A DNA stretch of 64,000 nt from Lamellibrachia columna (lineage: Eukaryota; Annelida; Polychaeta; Sabellida; Siboglinidae), in the NCBI GenBank assembly GCA_963662155.1, contig OY759265.1, positions 15,513,761 to 15,577,760 of the forward strand, in the 5' to 3' direction. Both the position numbers and the translations under genes were made by a program. The notes under the pieces were generated by a model. It saw nothing but the letters and a program-made list of their open reading frames with translations, had not been told where the DNA came from and searched no databases. Of the stretch, positions 21,990 through 33,540 are shown in pieces. Position 1 is the stretch's first letter; the number at the start of each line of letters is the position of its first letter.

Positions 21990-23597
21990 CCCATATAGCG
22001 GCTCAACGGAAAAATGCAGAAAAAAGTAAGCCAAAGGGTGCATGCCCCCTAAACACGCCACAGAGTCTCTGCGAATGTAAAGGCAATGAACTATCGCTGG
22101 GTCACACTCCACTGGTGAATGTCGTGACTTTAGCTGCCTACAGTCGGGCTTGACCCCTGAGCTGATCACGTGCACCTTGCATGATGCACCGTGTCGATAA
22201 TGATTCGATATATACCGGGCCATAAAACAAGTTATTTTACATTGGGGCAAAACTATATTGTAATTTAATCGAGACCATTCAGCATGTTAAGTAACGACTT
22301 AGTACAAATCGTGTTTATGACACAACGACTTCGGAACGTCTACGGACGGCAATGGCGACTTGCCAGTTGCGTTGTACAAGCCTATAAGCGTTGCACAGGT
22401 ATAATGGTGCGTGTTAGCCGCCGGCAGTATCCACCTTAACCTAGCACTTGTGCAATTCGGTCATTCTTGTGTTCTAGGTAAATAATGTATCTTCATAAAC
22501 TTGAACATCTTAGCTGTACGCCATAATATCTTAGAGATGACGTGACTTATCCGTAATTAGACAATATATGCCACGTCAGACGGCGACGCATCGCTTTTGT
22601 CAGCACTGAAAAGAGGACATCATCGCTTTCACAGCGTTCGATGAGTGTTCTCGTGAGACAGCTACCACTGCCAACATCAGTACAGCCACCATTGAACGAT
22701 ATTATTACAGTTATGAAGTATCATTAATTACAATGTTATCGATGTTGTTGTGAGCTGTTATTAACATCATCCGAAAATACGAAACGAAACAATCATTACC
22801 TGTTCTGCGGTGATCGCCCAGTAAGGGTACTGCATGGCATAGCGCAGCATAGTGACGACAACAGATCGTATAACGGTCGTGCGTGATTAGTTGGCCCATC
22901 TCTGAGCTTTACCATTAGGAGGAAAGATTATGTTCCCCTCGCCGACGGAAACCTCCGACTTGCCACCCTGACCGGCCGTCTGACACTGTGAGTCGCCGGT
23001 AGACCGTTGTCCTTAGACTTGGTTGGCAGGTCTGCCGACGCTACACTTCCTTCTCTTGCCAACATTTAACAGATTCCACCTTTGCCAAAAGTTTGTTTGG
23101 ACCGGGTCTGCATGTTAACACGAGGAAGAACGATAACCGCTGTCAACGCCCTGCAGCCCGAGCTAATGGGCACAGTTGTAGAGTATGCCAAATGTGTCGA
23201 AGCACATACGGAAAACCTGTTTTAGCCCAAATGTATAGGGGCAATGTCGATGGGAAAATGTCTAAAGATAGATCAAGTTGTCGTACGTGGTGTGGTGGCT
23301 GTAACGGAAAACTGTCTACAACGGCCATGTTATTGCATGCGGTTGTAACGGAAAACTGTATTGGACGTACGTGTTACTGAAGTCTACACATCGCCAACGA
23401 GTTGCCATTCGTAATCCATAAGAGACAAACAGCAGGCATTCTCGTCACCGTCCGCGTTGCAAATGTATGCGTCGCTAACAGGCGTTACTCTTTGCAATAC
23501 GTGTTGCAATTCCACATGGAACTGGAATATCGTGTGTTGCTTTTTAGCAGATTTCAAACTGAGCGAAAACAATTCCGTACACAATAACGAGTAATAC
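21990..23597. other. non-coding DNA, nothing recognised
   Basis: Mixed composition with more CG dinucleotides than the first 13 kb. A 95-codon plus-strand frame (23093-23380) is Cys- and Arg-rich but shows no ordered cysteine motif, and its shadow frame on the minus strand is also open. Confidence 0.45.
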
Positions 23598-23598
23598 T

Positions 23599-23820
23599 AG
23601 AAGCAGAGTTATACAGTGTAGAATAAACAGAGTAATACTAGAAGCAGAGTAATATTATATACAGAGTAATACTACGGACAGAGTAATACTATAAACAGAG
23701 CAATACTATGAACAGAGTAACACTATAAACAGGGTAATACAATAAATAGGGTAATACTATAAACAGGGCATTACTACAAACATAGTAATATTATAAACAT
23801 AGTAATGCTATAAACTCGCC
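23599..23820. repeat. degenerate repeat of about 17-18 bp, roughly 12 units
   Basis: Units resemble CAGAGTAATACTATAAA with substitutions (AGAAG, TATATA, CGGA, ATGAA in the spacer). The repetition decays towards both ends, pointing to an old array. Confidence 0.85.
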
Positions 23821-23821
23821 T

Positions 23822-25745
23822 CCACTGGTTGGTATCTGGAAGCATTTAGTACAGCAGTACGCGACACCATAAAATTATGATAAAAGTTAAAACATTTCAT
23901 TACATCCTAACCGTGTACAATAGCGATACACTCGTTACAATACTAGAGTAGTTGTAATTGGGAACATAAACGATTTTTATTACATGGAGGTCTAACACAG
24001 TTGGATTCATACGAAGTTTAGATTCGGGGAAGAAAAACATATTTGACTTGGACGTCGCCTTATAGCAGCCTTTGGTGTGAATATGTGTAACACGATAGGG
24101 TACCTTGCAAGAGTATGTTCACCCATATTCCGTATCTAACTTAGTCTAACTAAATTAGACATACTGTAGACGTTTGTATCCCAAACAGAGTATCGTTACC
24201 TTATTTAATGTGTGTTTTCTATGTTTTAGAGGATCCAGGAGGACTCGTTCCAACATCCTATTCCTGCACAACCCCAATCCCATGGAATTTACCTTGAACA
24301 TTTCCTTGCTTGTCAGACAAATACACCGACTGCGCCGGCCGAATGCGAGAACGAAAAGAAAACGGCCAAGACAACAGTGGTGCCACACAGCGGAATATTC
24401 CAACACCACTATTCAGGGCAGCTGTTTCTAACTTTTCTGTAGTGTAAAGGTTATAAAACAAGTTACGAACAAGCTAAGTATGATATTTTCCCATTAATCC
24501 GTTGGCATTAATAAGCAATGCCATCATTAACTTGCACTCTTTCTGTATTATTTCTAGTAATACTTTTAAAGAAGTAGGCCTATTATTCACACGTTGTGAC
24601 CTGTGTACGTAACGCGATAATCCTTGTTTCAGATAAGCGAGCATTTACACACCGGCCTGTAAAATGAGTCGGCTTCCGTATGTTAGATTTGTTTGACTTG
24701 GAAGCTTAGGGTCGTACGTCCGAGGCTTTGGCGTTAGCGGCGTAGGCGTGCATTTTAACTAGAAGTAAAACAAAGTACGTAATAACATCATTTGTATTTA
24801 AAAGAATTCCTTGTATATTTAATAAAATCCGACCACGTGCGGAAGAAGCACAAATACTTTGATATTTGGCAGTTATTATTTCTTACATTTCATTTTTACA
24901 TTTACAGATCATATACGATAACTTTAATTAGTTGTAATTTATATGATTAATAATGTGCGTCGAACAAACGAATGCTGCAAGGAACTCAGTTGGAATTTTA
25001 TTTTAGCCACGTCAGTTGTGTTCAGTGATTGTTGCATGTAGGCAATTCTTGAAAAACAGAAAAAGGCCTACTTTAATCTGTCTCATGAATCATGGATGAT
25101 ATTGCTATTGCCCTGGTGGATTTAACTGAACAAACGTATGATTGTACTTTGCCCCAGTTACCGCACCAAAGTAAAAATTATTCATGACCCCAACTGGTTC
25201 GTGAGGTGCATGATTCATGTTCACGTACGGTATTGTAACCGAAGCAATGACCACCTGAATGACTGGCGATTTGTCAAATGATGCGTCATTTCTACATCAC
25301 GGTAACTTACGTAAAATTCTATATCGCCACGTGTAACTTACATAACATTCTACAACAGTCAATAACTTATGTACCATTTTAATCACAAACATTTGTAGAT
25401 ACGTAAGTCCGAGGCAAAAGCAATTATAATTAAGATGGCTTAGAATAAAATAATAATTTAAAACAATGATGGTTTTCTACTAGGTCGGCGCCTTAAAGAC
25501 ACAGGACTGCAGTGATATCAACTCAAATGTTTGTTCTCTATACGAACTCCTTCTTGTGTTGGCAGTTAAATGTATGAAATATTTATGTTTCGCTGCCCCC
25601 CTCCCCAATAATCCAAAACATTTTTTGGAAAACCGGTTATTACAAAATGTCAACCGGGAAGAAATTATCTCAAAAAAATTACCTTTCCAATTTGTTCGTG
25701 ATAATCCAAGTGGATCTACGACCAAATCACCGACATCCCAATTTT
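23822..25745. other. AT-rich non-coding DNA
   Basis: Nothing recognised. Overlapping open frames on both strands at 24155-24461 share one stretch and resemble no known protein. ACTTACGTAAAATTCTA and similar words repeat near 25305-25375. Confidence 0.45.
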
Positions 25746-25812
25746 TTTATCAGATTTTTTATTTTTCAAAACCTCTTAGTCGAAGGCTGAGAAAGTAGTA
25801 GTTACACGGCTA
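25744..25812 (+). repeat. short interspersed repeat, copy 1
   Basis: The stretch GATTTTTTATTTTTCAAAAC then CTCTTAGTCGAAGGCTG and GAAAGTAGTAGTTACACGG recurs at 27060-27130 with small differences. Each copy sits in AT-rich DNA. The full extent and class of the parent element cannot be seen. Confidence 0.75.
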
Positions 25813-27055
25813 AGCGGCTACATTGGCGCATCAAGTATTTCCGTTGCGATGGAATTCTTGATTTGTTGAAACGAAGCGTGGCTGCCCGGGGCTGCGACGT
25901 GTCGGCTGGGGAACGTACGAGGGAAACTATTATGTGGTCAAAATTGTTACAACTCGGTGTGTTTGAGCATCGAAGGTCGCCTACTAGTGGCGGTAAGAGG
26001 ATAATTTACCCCCGGCAGATGTAGTGGTTTTCTATTTTAGCATTAAACTTTCGATTTTAATTTTTAACCGTTTACATTTTTGCATTACTATTATAAAATT
26101 TTAAACGCCTTAAGAATCTTAGCATTTTTAGTATCGTTATCTAAAGTTGTTTCATCGATGTTTTAGCTTTGTAACGCGTAACAGAATGAATAAAGCGGCA
26201 AGGTTTATGACAGACAAAATGCTGCGTTCGTATTGTTGTTCATGTTGTTATTTTAACCATTATCGTCATTATCACCAGCCACGGTATCAGCGTAGAGAAT
26301 AGTCAACATTGTTTAAGCGATGACGGCAGGTTTTCTTAAAAAGAAAAAACGACTAAACGTTCACGTAAATTAGGGTAACTGTGCAAAACTAAGACGCCTG
26401 GTTAAAACCGCACATAGCGGTACATCTACGTGGGACAGAACACACCCCACAGCGCATCGCTATTCGCAGAAGTTACCCGCGCAGGGGCATGCTGGCTGGG
26501 GGCACGGCTTACCTTACCTGCAGGAACGTTTCTCTCAGTGGCTATGCTAAAACACACAATTTCCCATAAAATAATTATTCATTATTGCGAAGATGGGCAT
26601 GTTTGACGCGTCGGTGGTTTATTTTTGGGTAATTCTGTTTGACAAAAACAAACATTTGCACATTTGGTATGTTCATATTGCTAAATGGCAAGTATTTCTA
26701 ATTCAGCTTTTGTCATAATCTTAACCTACAATTTTTAATCGGCTCGTACAGCGTAATTAGGATATGCAACATGCGACTGATTTCGTCAGAAGGCCTCACA
26801 TATGCACATTGGAGATGGGCGAATACTGTATTTTGCCCAAGGAGGGCGTGGATTCTGTTGAGATGGTAGAGAGAACGTATGCAACCGTCGTACACCGCAA
26901 TGTAGAGTCGAAATGATATAAATGTTATCTTGAAAGATGGTTCTGGAATTTGATTTGCCTACCGAATTGAATTAACCCACAAATCCACCATATCGTTGAG
27001 TTTCGCTCACGAAATCATAAAGTTCACCTGTGATTCAAACTATCTATAGCCGCAT
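25813..27055. other. non-coding DNA, nothing recognised
   Basis: No open frame of note and no recognised repeat; composition is mixed AT-rich with scattered CG. Confidence 0.45.
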
Positions 27056-27131
27056 TATTAGATTTTTTATTTTTTACAAAACCTCTTAGTCTAAGGCTGT
27101 CTAAGTCTTAGAAAGTAGTAGTTATACGGCA
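27056..27131 (+). repeat. short interspersed repeat, copy 2
   Basis: Second copy of the 25.74-25.81 kb repeat: ATTTTTTATTTTTTACAAAA, CCTCTTAGTCTAAGGCTG and GAAAGTAGTAGTTATACGG. It has an extra TCTAAGTCTTA insertion that duplicates the preceding motif. Confidence 0.75.
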
Positions 27132-27289
27132 TTAAACACGACCATTGTAACCTATGAATACACTAGGGATATATCTTCACAACGAATCCATGCAAATTGT
27201 GTTAGGGACACTCGACAGACGCGGTACGACAGGGGAATATTTTTTGTAAGACGGATTAGGTGGTAAACCTACTACCTATGCGACCTCTC

Positions 27290-27795
27290 CTAAACATTAC
27301 GTATCCTGTCATCTGTTATGTCTGTTGGCCCATGATTCGGTTATACCAATTATGTGAGGGTCAATATCTTCTACCATAATGTGTAATTCGTTTTTCTTAT
27401 TTACTATACTCCTTGCATTTAAACACGCGCATTTATAACCAGCTACAGAGATGTTTTCCGGACATTTTGTTTCTGTTTTGTGTGTACTAGTGACCTATTG
27501 TCCTGCTTGAGGCACATCTGGGTACCCCCCCGCGCTTCTAGTTGAAACAAGGTTTACTACCAAAAATATTTGTGATGCTACCCATGCCACTATCTACCGT
27601 TGCTGAGATTTCATCCGCAAATACTACTGCGCCTTTCCATTTAGATGAAACCCATCCCTCATGTACATATCAGCCCTCCCAACAAAACTTCCCCACGAAT
27701 CCATAAATCCAATTTTCTCTTCCCTACATAGTTTCTGGACTAGCATGTTAATTGCCATCCCCGGCAAAAAGAAGGCTAGGAAATTCATATTAGGG
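27290..27795 (-). pseudogene. CR1-like LINE fragment: esterase-like segment and start of endonuclease
   Basis: On the minus strand 27780-27630 encodes a piece ending CREEKIGFMDSWGSFVGRAD and then MYMRDGFHLNGK, which resembles the C-terminal part of the SGNH-esterase-like domain found upstream of the endonuclease in some CR1-type LINEs (Asp...His in DGFHLN would be catalytic). After an interval with stops, 27440-27310 reads NARSIVNKKNELHIMVEDI then IGITESWAN, the characteristic start of an AP-endonuclease domain. A retrotransposon of this kind copies itself through reverse transcription at a nicked target. This copy is short, broken by stops and abuts the MITE at 27796. The same endonuclease region recurs at 36.8 kb. 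Confidence 0.75.
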
Positions 27796-28342
27796 GAAAC
27801 AAGCGTCGTGGTTTTGGGCCTACGCACCTACAAGAGTTACTACAACATTACCTTTTGGAACTACAATTAAGGATATTACGCCAGTGGTTTACTCGGAAAA
27901 CTTTGTTGACTACGCATCTTAATTTCATGGGCTGCGCGATACTGTTTGATAATCCTACGTCACGAGTGTCATTGTTTGGCAATATTCGTCCGCAAAATGA
28001 AAATATATTTGTTTACACATATTTGTTTGCGTCCAAAATCAACTTACGTAACGTATTTTTGCCTTTGCTTATTAAACTAGCCCTGTTTTTGTCAAAACAG
28101 AACGTTTGTTTGAGACTGCGTTGGTTCTGTGTATGCCGGCCTCACTTAATACGTCACATGTAGTCTAGGTAACCCTGATTTCATAAAACTGCGCATGCGC
28201 TTATTGGTCGCGCTGGTTAACATCTCCAACTTTTAGAAGACATTCTGAGTAAATCAGTGGCGTGATATTCTTGATTTAAGTTGCACATGGTTAGCTTTTA
28301 TTATCTCTTTTAGGTGCATAGCTCCAAAATTACTTTTGTTTC
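27796..28342. mobile_element. MITE with long terminal inverted repeats, copy 1
   Basis: About 95 bases at the left end (27796-27893) are an imperfect reverse complement of the right end (28243-28342). The outermost parts are GAAACAAGCGTCGTGG on the left and ATTACTTTTGTTTC on the right. Both arms contain CACCTA(C/A)AAGAG and an inner CGCCA(G/C)TG(G/A)TTTACTC. There is no transposase frame, so the element is non-autonomous. A second copy in the opposite orientation lies at 62297-62886 and a single arm at 62029-62165. It borders LINE coding sequence on the left, so it probably inserted into that LINE. Target-site duplication is not evident. Confidence 0.85.
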
Positions 28343-28344
28343 GT

Positions 28345-28614
28345 TTTAGATATTTACTGTAGACAGTCGTTTCGCATGAATGTTCGCATGAATGTATTTA
28401 GCGTGCACATGTTTCCCTTAGCCGCAACCAGAACACTGGAAAAACAACGGGTGAGTCCCAACTGGCATACGCGACAAAGACAAACATTCGAGACATGGTC
28501 TTCTTACTGTGTCGGTGGGTCGAAGCCGGGCTTAGGCATAGCGATGGACCTGAGTGAATATGAATAACCCGGACATGACATCCACAACTTCATTTTAAAC
28601 TCCCCCGTCAATTA
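28345..28614. other. non-coding DNA, nothing recognised
   Basis: A short plus-strand open frame begins at 28376 but has no recognisable features. CGCATGAATGTT occurs twice in a row near 28374. Confidence 0.45.
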
Positions 28615-29370
28615 ATTTAGCTCCGCGCGAATCATATTCGTTGATGTTCAGATATATATAGCGAGAACAGTCAATACGCACAGTCGGTTTAATAAAACCG
28701 TATTTTTTTTAAATCTTCGAAAGAATTTACTTTGATCGTTAGATCGGGTAACGTGCGAAAGTGTGAACAGCTTTACGTCATATGATACAGACACGGAGCT
28801 ATTTTTGTTTTTTTTAAAAGCATCCAGTCGAACATAATTTCATAGCTTATCCGACGATTTGAGCAAAACAAAATAACGCTTACATGCCGTAGTGGATACC
28901 AGATAGGTTTGATTTTTTGGCGGAATGATTCTGAACCGAAATGAGCAAAAATTGAACCGAGGAAGGGGCTTTAAGCAACACAGTATATCTTCACTATTTA
29001 TTTGGAAGCCATGTGATGGCACACACGGCGCTTGCAAAGCTGTAGCAGAGGCCGGCTTGCAAATTGGAAGGACATGCGATTGGCACGCAACTGTTGGCTT
29101 AGAGTTGTAGCCTGCGGAGATAAACCCGTTTTGAAAGACTGGTGCGTTGCTAAAATTGGTAAAATCGCAGACAATGCCAAATTAAAATGGTTAAAATTGG
29201 GCGTTTGACTTTAATATGAAATTATCCCCCACTTCTTATTCATCAAATAATTTTTTTAAATTAAATTAATGAGCATTATGTACGGAATTTTGGCACGTGG
29301 CCCTGGCTCTGCTCACGAACTTCTCATTGTTTAAAAAATATGACAATCTTTATGTAAGATTTGCCTCAGG
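28615..29370 (+). repeat. interspersed repeat family X, copy B (longest)
   Basis: The copy has the same ordered blocks as copy A: GCGCGAATCATATTCGTTGA, CGCACAGTCGGTTTAATAAA, TTGATCGTTAGATCGGGTAA (28732-28751) and CATGCCGTAGTGGATACCAG. It continues further, with CGATTGGCACGCAACTGTTG and a distal TTTTGGCACGTGGCCCTGGC near 29288. The distal half matches 32190-32600. This copy gives a minimum family length of about 750 bases. No protein frame or clear ends are seen. Confidence 0.7.
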
Positions 29371-29904
29371 GCCAACGGATGCATTTCACGACACGACAGA
29401 TACACGAATGGGAGTAGATCAATTTCACTATGATAGCAAACTTTCAAGTGATGTTTACTTAAACACGTATATGAAAGCCTGCAATAAATAACATAATATT
29501 CTCCACCCTTTTCCCCTTCTATCCTGGGCAGAGTGCATTCACACGAAAACGACACATCGACGACTTTTTTCCACCCGTCTCGCTTTTCTGCCACCAGTTC
29601 GTATTTTCGTTTTCCAAAGTCTCTTTCCCAATCTCTCCTTCTCTCTCGGGTGGACTTTCCACAAGGCGAGAGATAGTTTGGACAACATCGTCCCTCACAA
29701 ATGAGATATTCGGTCACTATGAGCAGAATGTTTGAAAGAGATCCAGGACATACTTTACTTTGATTAAGTTAACCACCGCATCAAGTCACGTACGTCCTGA
29801 TTTGTGCTAGATAAGCGTATACCATTTCATTGTTTACCTTTGCCTGGCGTACGGGGAAATTCTTTTCGTAAATCCTTCCGCATTTCACTGGTTTATTGCA
29901 TATT
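29371..29904. other. non-coding DNA with a pyrimidine-rich stretch
   Basis: From 29500 to 29650 the plus strand is rich in C and T (CCCTTTTCCCCTTC and CTCTCCTTCTCTCTCGGG). The 128-codon minus-strand frame across it is Arg/Glu/Lys-rich because of this skew, and I do not regard it as a gene. Confidence 0.5.
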
Positions 29905-30315
29905 GCTGGTTATCTCGGTCTCGTATTCGCTGGTTCTCTCCGTCTCGTATTCGCTGGTTCTCTCTGTCTCGTATTCGCTGGTTCTCTCTGTCTCGTATTC
30001 GCTGGTTGTGTCCGTCTCGTATTCGCTGGTTCTCTCTGTCTCGTATTCGCTGGTTCTCTCTGTCTCGTATTCGCTGGTTCTCTCTGTCTCGTATTCGCTG
30101 TTTCTCTCTGTCTCGTATTCGCTGGTTCTCTCTGTCTCGTATTCGCTGGTTCTCTCTGTCTCGTATTCGCTGGTTCTCTCTGTCTCGTATTCGCTGGTTC
30201 TCTCTGTCTCGTATTCGCTGTTTCTCTCTGTCTCGTATTCGCTGTTTCTCTCTGTCTCGTATTCGCTGGTTTTCTCCGTCTCGTATTCGCTGGTTCTCTC
30301 CGTCTCGTATTCGCC
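29905..30315. repeat. 24-bp minisatellite, about 17 units
   Basis: The unit is GTCTCGTATTCGCTGGTTCT plus CTCT. Variants are CTGTTTC for CTGGTTC and TCCG for TCTG, and one unit reads CTGGTTGTGTCC. With a unit of 24 bases (8 codons) and no stops, open frames appear in all frames on both strands (plus SVSYSLVL, minus YETERTSE). The minus-strand frame is strongly charged purely through this periodicity. No start context or flanking exon supports translation. Confidence 0.97.
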
Positions 30316-30495
30316 CAGTAAACACCTGCGGGACTTCCGCTCGATCTCTCCGTTAATCGGTTTCATGCATTGCGCATCCATTAATCTCGCTGTGTGTGGG
30401 ACAAGACAACAGTTCATCCGGTTCTTTAGCTCGGCGGTCACCACAGTGTCTGTGGTCCGCGTGGACAAGCAAAGGGAGAGCGCAAGAGCAGTTAC
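30316..30495. other. GC-rich unique segment between repeats
   Basis: This 180-base segment between two tandem arrays is unlike its surroundings in composition and includes TGCGCATCCATTAATCTCGC, with a homeodomain-type ATTAAT core, and GGTCACCACAGTG. A conserved regulatory element is possible but unproven; no coding frame stands out. Confidence 0.3.
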
Positions 30496-30554
30496 ATATA
30501 ATAATAATACTAGCAATAATAATAATAATAATCCTCATCGTCATCATCCTCATC

Positions 30555-30599
<45 letters not shown>

Positions 30600-30600
30600 C
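30496..30600. repeat. compound trinucleotide microsatellite (AAT)n and (CAT)n
   Basis: ATAATAATA-type repeats (30498-30532) pass through CATCGTCATCATCCTCATC into an uninterrupted (CAT/ATC) run to about 30598. Runs of Asp, Ser or Ile in overlapping frames derive from it. Confidence 0.95.
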
Positions 30601-30767
30601 CAACACACAAGTTGTACAGACTTATCAAACATTGTTTTAATCCCTATGGCACGTTTCATAAAGAAAAGTCCACCACAACTTATAGATCGAACTATTAAGT
30701 TTTGACAGAGCCTCGGCTTAGAGCGGAACATAATATACAGTGCACAAATAAACAACCGGCTGGCGGC

Positions 30768-31175
30768 AGGACTCGCTAACATTCCACGGAACATAGACAG
30801 GTCAACACCCTGGGGCTAGAGTCGCTAACATTCCCCGGAACATAGACAGGACAACACCCCGGGGGCTACAGTCGCTAACGTTCCCCGGAACATAGACAGG
30901 TCAACACCCTGGGGCTAGAGTCGCTAACGTTCCCCGGAACATAAACAGGACAACACCCCGGGGGCTACAGTCGCTAACGTTCCCCGGAACATAGACAGGT
31001 CAACACCCTGGGGCTAGAGTCGCTAACGTTCCCCGGAACATAAACAGGACAACACCCGGGGGCTAGAGTCACTAACGTTCCGCGGAACATAAACAGGACA
31101 ACACCCGGGGGCTAGAGTCACTAACGTTCCGCGGAACATAAACAGGACAACACCCGGGGGCTAGCGTCGCTAGTG
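30768..31175. repeat. 49-50-bp minisatellite, about 8 units
   Basis: The unit contains GTCGCTAACGTTCCCCGGAA, CATAGACAGGTCAACACCC and GGGGGCTAGA. Two variants alternate in the first half (AGGTCAACACCCTGGGGCTAGA and AGGACAACACCCCGGGGG), and a third with TTCCGCGGAA, a perfect 10-base palindrome, occupies the last units. The orderly change of variant along the array suggests local copying of pairs. Confidence 0.95.
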
Positions 31176-31339
31176 TTTCTCGCTACACAGACAGTACTAC
31201 AACTGGGGTCATAAAAGTAAGGGAAGAAATTATGCCGAAACAGAATTGGTGCATAGTTATATAGGAATTGTCGTAAAGAAACGCTTCACCATCCTACTGC
31301 CAATATAACATAACAATCCTGGAATTAAATTGTTCTCGT

Positions 31340-31680
31340 TCGTCTTGTTTCCGATTCATTTTGCGAAAAACTAACCAATATAGTATCGACTACGACATAT
31401 TAGCTCGTTTTTATAAATAACCAATCTAGTATCGACTACAACACGTTAGCTCGTTTGTTTGTTTGTTTGCATACATTTTTTATTTAGTTTTGGTGATATC
31501 ATCGGAAAAACTGTGACATTATTTCTGACCGGATCCGGTTAAAATTCGGCAAAAAATTTAAAAGGCGATCCGGCTTTATATATTACGACATGTAAGGCCG
31601 TATGAACATTTTGCACGATACTCGACCTAACGATGAATAGTAAATTCTTTCGATGACTTTAACAAACGATCGCGCTCTTT
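31340..31680 (-). repeat. interspersed repeat family X, copy F (reverse)
   Basis: Read on the minus strand it carries the family order: ATCGAAAGAATTTACTATTC, ATCGTTAGGTCGAGTATCG, TATATAAAGCCGGATCGCC and TTTTGGTGAAAC/TCACCAAAACTAA-like sequence. It is the only copy seen in this orientation. Around 31375-31445 a segment, CCAATATAGTATCGACTACG, is tandemly duplicated. Confidence 0.6.
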
Positions 31681-31683
31681 TTG

Positions 31684-32013
31684 TTAAACTATTCACACAC
31701 TATAGACTGCAACATATGAGGCCTAGTTAAACTATTCACACACTATATACTGCAACATATTAGGCCTAGTTAAAATATTCACACAGTACAGACTGCAACA
31801 TATGAGGCCTAGTTAAACTATTCACACACTATAGACTGCAACATATGAGGCCTAGTTAAACTATTCACACACTACAGACTGCAACTTATGAGGCCTAGTT
31901 AAACTATTCACACACTATAGACTGCAACATATGAGGCCTAGTTAAACTATTCACACACTATAGACTGCAACATATTAGACCTAGTTAAACTATTCACACA
32001 CTACAGACTGCAA
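31684..32013. repeat. 43-bp minisatellite, about 7.5 units
   Basis: The unit is GTTAAACTATTCACACACTA then TAGACTGCAACATATGAGGC and CTA. Base changes (TACAGAC, ATTAGG) are scattered. The array begins directly at the edge of the reversed family X copy: GTTAAAC is shared by both, so it may have grown from that edge. Confidence 0.96.
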
Positions 32014-32076
32014 CATCAACGAATCCGAATAAGGTCGGGTTAAATGAAATGAGGTGGAAGTTTTGATCCTACATTT

Positions 32077-32188
32077 CTGTATATTATGTTTATTGTCAAG
32101 GATCTGTATATTATGTTTATTGTCAAGGATCTGTATATTATGTTTATTGTCAAGGATCTGTGTATTATGTTTATTGTCAAGGATCTGC
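32077..32188. repeat. 27-bp minisatellite, 4 units
   Basis: The unit is CTGTATATTATGTTTATTGT plus CAAGGAT; the last unit has TGTGTATTATG. Open frames on both strands across it come from the unit length of 27. Confidence 0.96.
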
Positions 32189-32189
32189 T

Positions 32190-32600
32190 ACAGGTATTTG
32201 TCGGAAGCAATGTCTCCACGAGTAAAATATATGACCTGTGATTATTGCTAAGATTCCACGGACCGAAGCCCGTACGTGACTCATGGTCCACGTGATTGGC
32301 AGTACTTGGCACTCAACTGTTGTTGGCTTGAGTTGAAGTTCATCCAAGCGGAAATAATCCCTTTATGAACGAACAATGATTTCCTAAAATTGACGAAATT
32401 ATCAAACATTGCCAAATTTCGAAAGTTCAAAACTGGTGTATGAATCAACATGGACATTACCCGCACTTATTATTTATTAAATGTAGAAATTAATTAAATT
32501 CGTAGGTTTTTTTAACTGGATTCTGGCACGTGGCCTTGGCTGTGCATTCGACTTAGGCCACGATTTAAAATGTAATAGTCATTATGTAAAATTTGCAGAT
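32190..32600 (+). repeat. distal part of interspersed repeat family X
   Basis: The order matches the distal half of copy B: GTGATTGGCAGTACTTGGCA, CAACTGTTGTTGGCTTGAGT, AATTGACGAAATTATCAAAC, and CTGGCACGTGGCCTTGGCTG followed by ATTATGTAAAATTTGC. The proximal half is missing and is replaced by the 27-bp array. Divergence from copy B is considerable. Confidence 0.6.
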
Positions 32601-33224
32601 TCATGCATATTCCCACGACTGCCCGTAACGGTGTCTTTAGCCACTGACGGTGTCATACCGCGAGCGTTATTATATTTCTTAACGGCCCCTTGTCAGTGAT
32701 ACTGGGACCACCCAACAAGCCGTTAACAAACACAACCACACAACAGCTATGTTTAAAGGTACATATTCTGGTAGGTTTTATCGTAGTATCATGTTGTATT
32801 GGAAACACTAAATACAGCCTAACATCGTGACCCTCACACGCGTTTGAATGAACATGAACCACCGTTGTTTATGATTTGATCGTTATCAGCATGTTTATAA
32901 GTATCGACCTCGCCGTTCAACACATTCGTGAACGGCTGTCGACAGTTTCCAACACCCGCAGACAGGGTTAATTGGGTCCACGCGTTTACTGGATCACCTA
33001 AAGTGCATAACATTAACACTCACAAAATTATGTAAATATGATATTCGCCTCGAAACATTCAAATATAACAGGTAACGTGCAAAGCATATTTTTAAACGTG
33101 CTTCATAAAAACACATTTGGGCTGTCAATATATTAAAATATATGTGTTGTATACTATATAACACGATTTTGCCATAAAAGCAATTTTACTTTATACCTTT
33201 AAGACCCCCTCCTCAAATGATTTC
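32601..33224. other. non-coding DNA, nothing recognised
   Basis: No repeat, RNA gene or convincing open frame is seen; short frames on the minus strand are without motifs. Confidence 0.45.
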
Positions 33225-33540
33225 GCCCATCGCGAATATCAGGTTCCTTAAAGTCAACACGTGCAGTGTGTGAATGGTTTAAGTAACAAGCGCAGACGGA
33301 TTAATAAAAAAGCGCACTTTTATTAAAACCATTGAAATAATTGAATTTATTCGCTAGATGGGGTAATGTTCGAACGTGTAAATAGTATTATGCTAACGTA
33401 TTAAATATGCCCAGAGCCGGACAACCTTTGCCATTTTTCATTTATTTAATAGTTTGTCCCGTGGTTTCACCAAAACTAACAAACAAATTAGTATAAATGA
33501 GCTGTTTTTGTGGATAGGTTCAATTATTTTCGTGAACTGA
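33225..33540 (+). repeat. interspersed repeat family X, copy C
   Basis: Shows the family blocks CCATCGCGAATATCAGGTTC, GCAGACGGATTAATAAAA, TTATTCGCTAGATGGGGTAA and CACCAAAACTAACAAACAAA. It is more diverged than A and B and ends near TGGATAGGTTCAATT. Confidence 0.6.
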
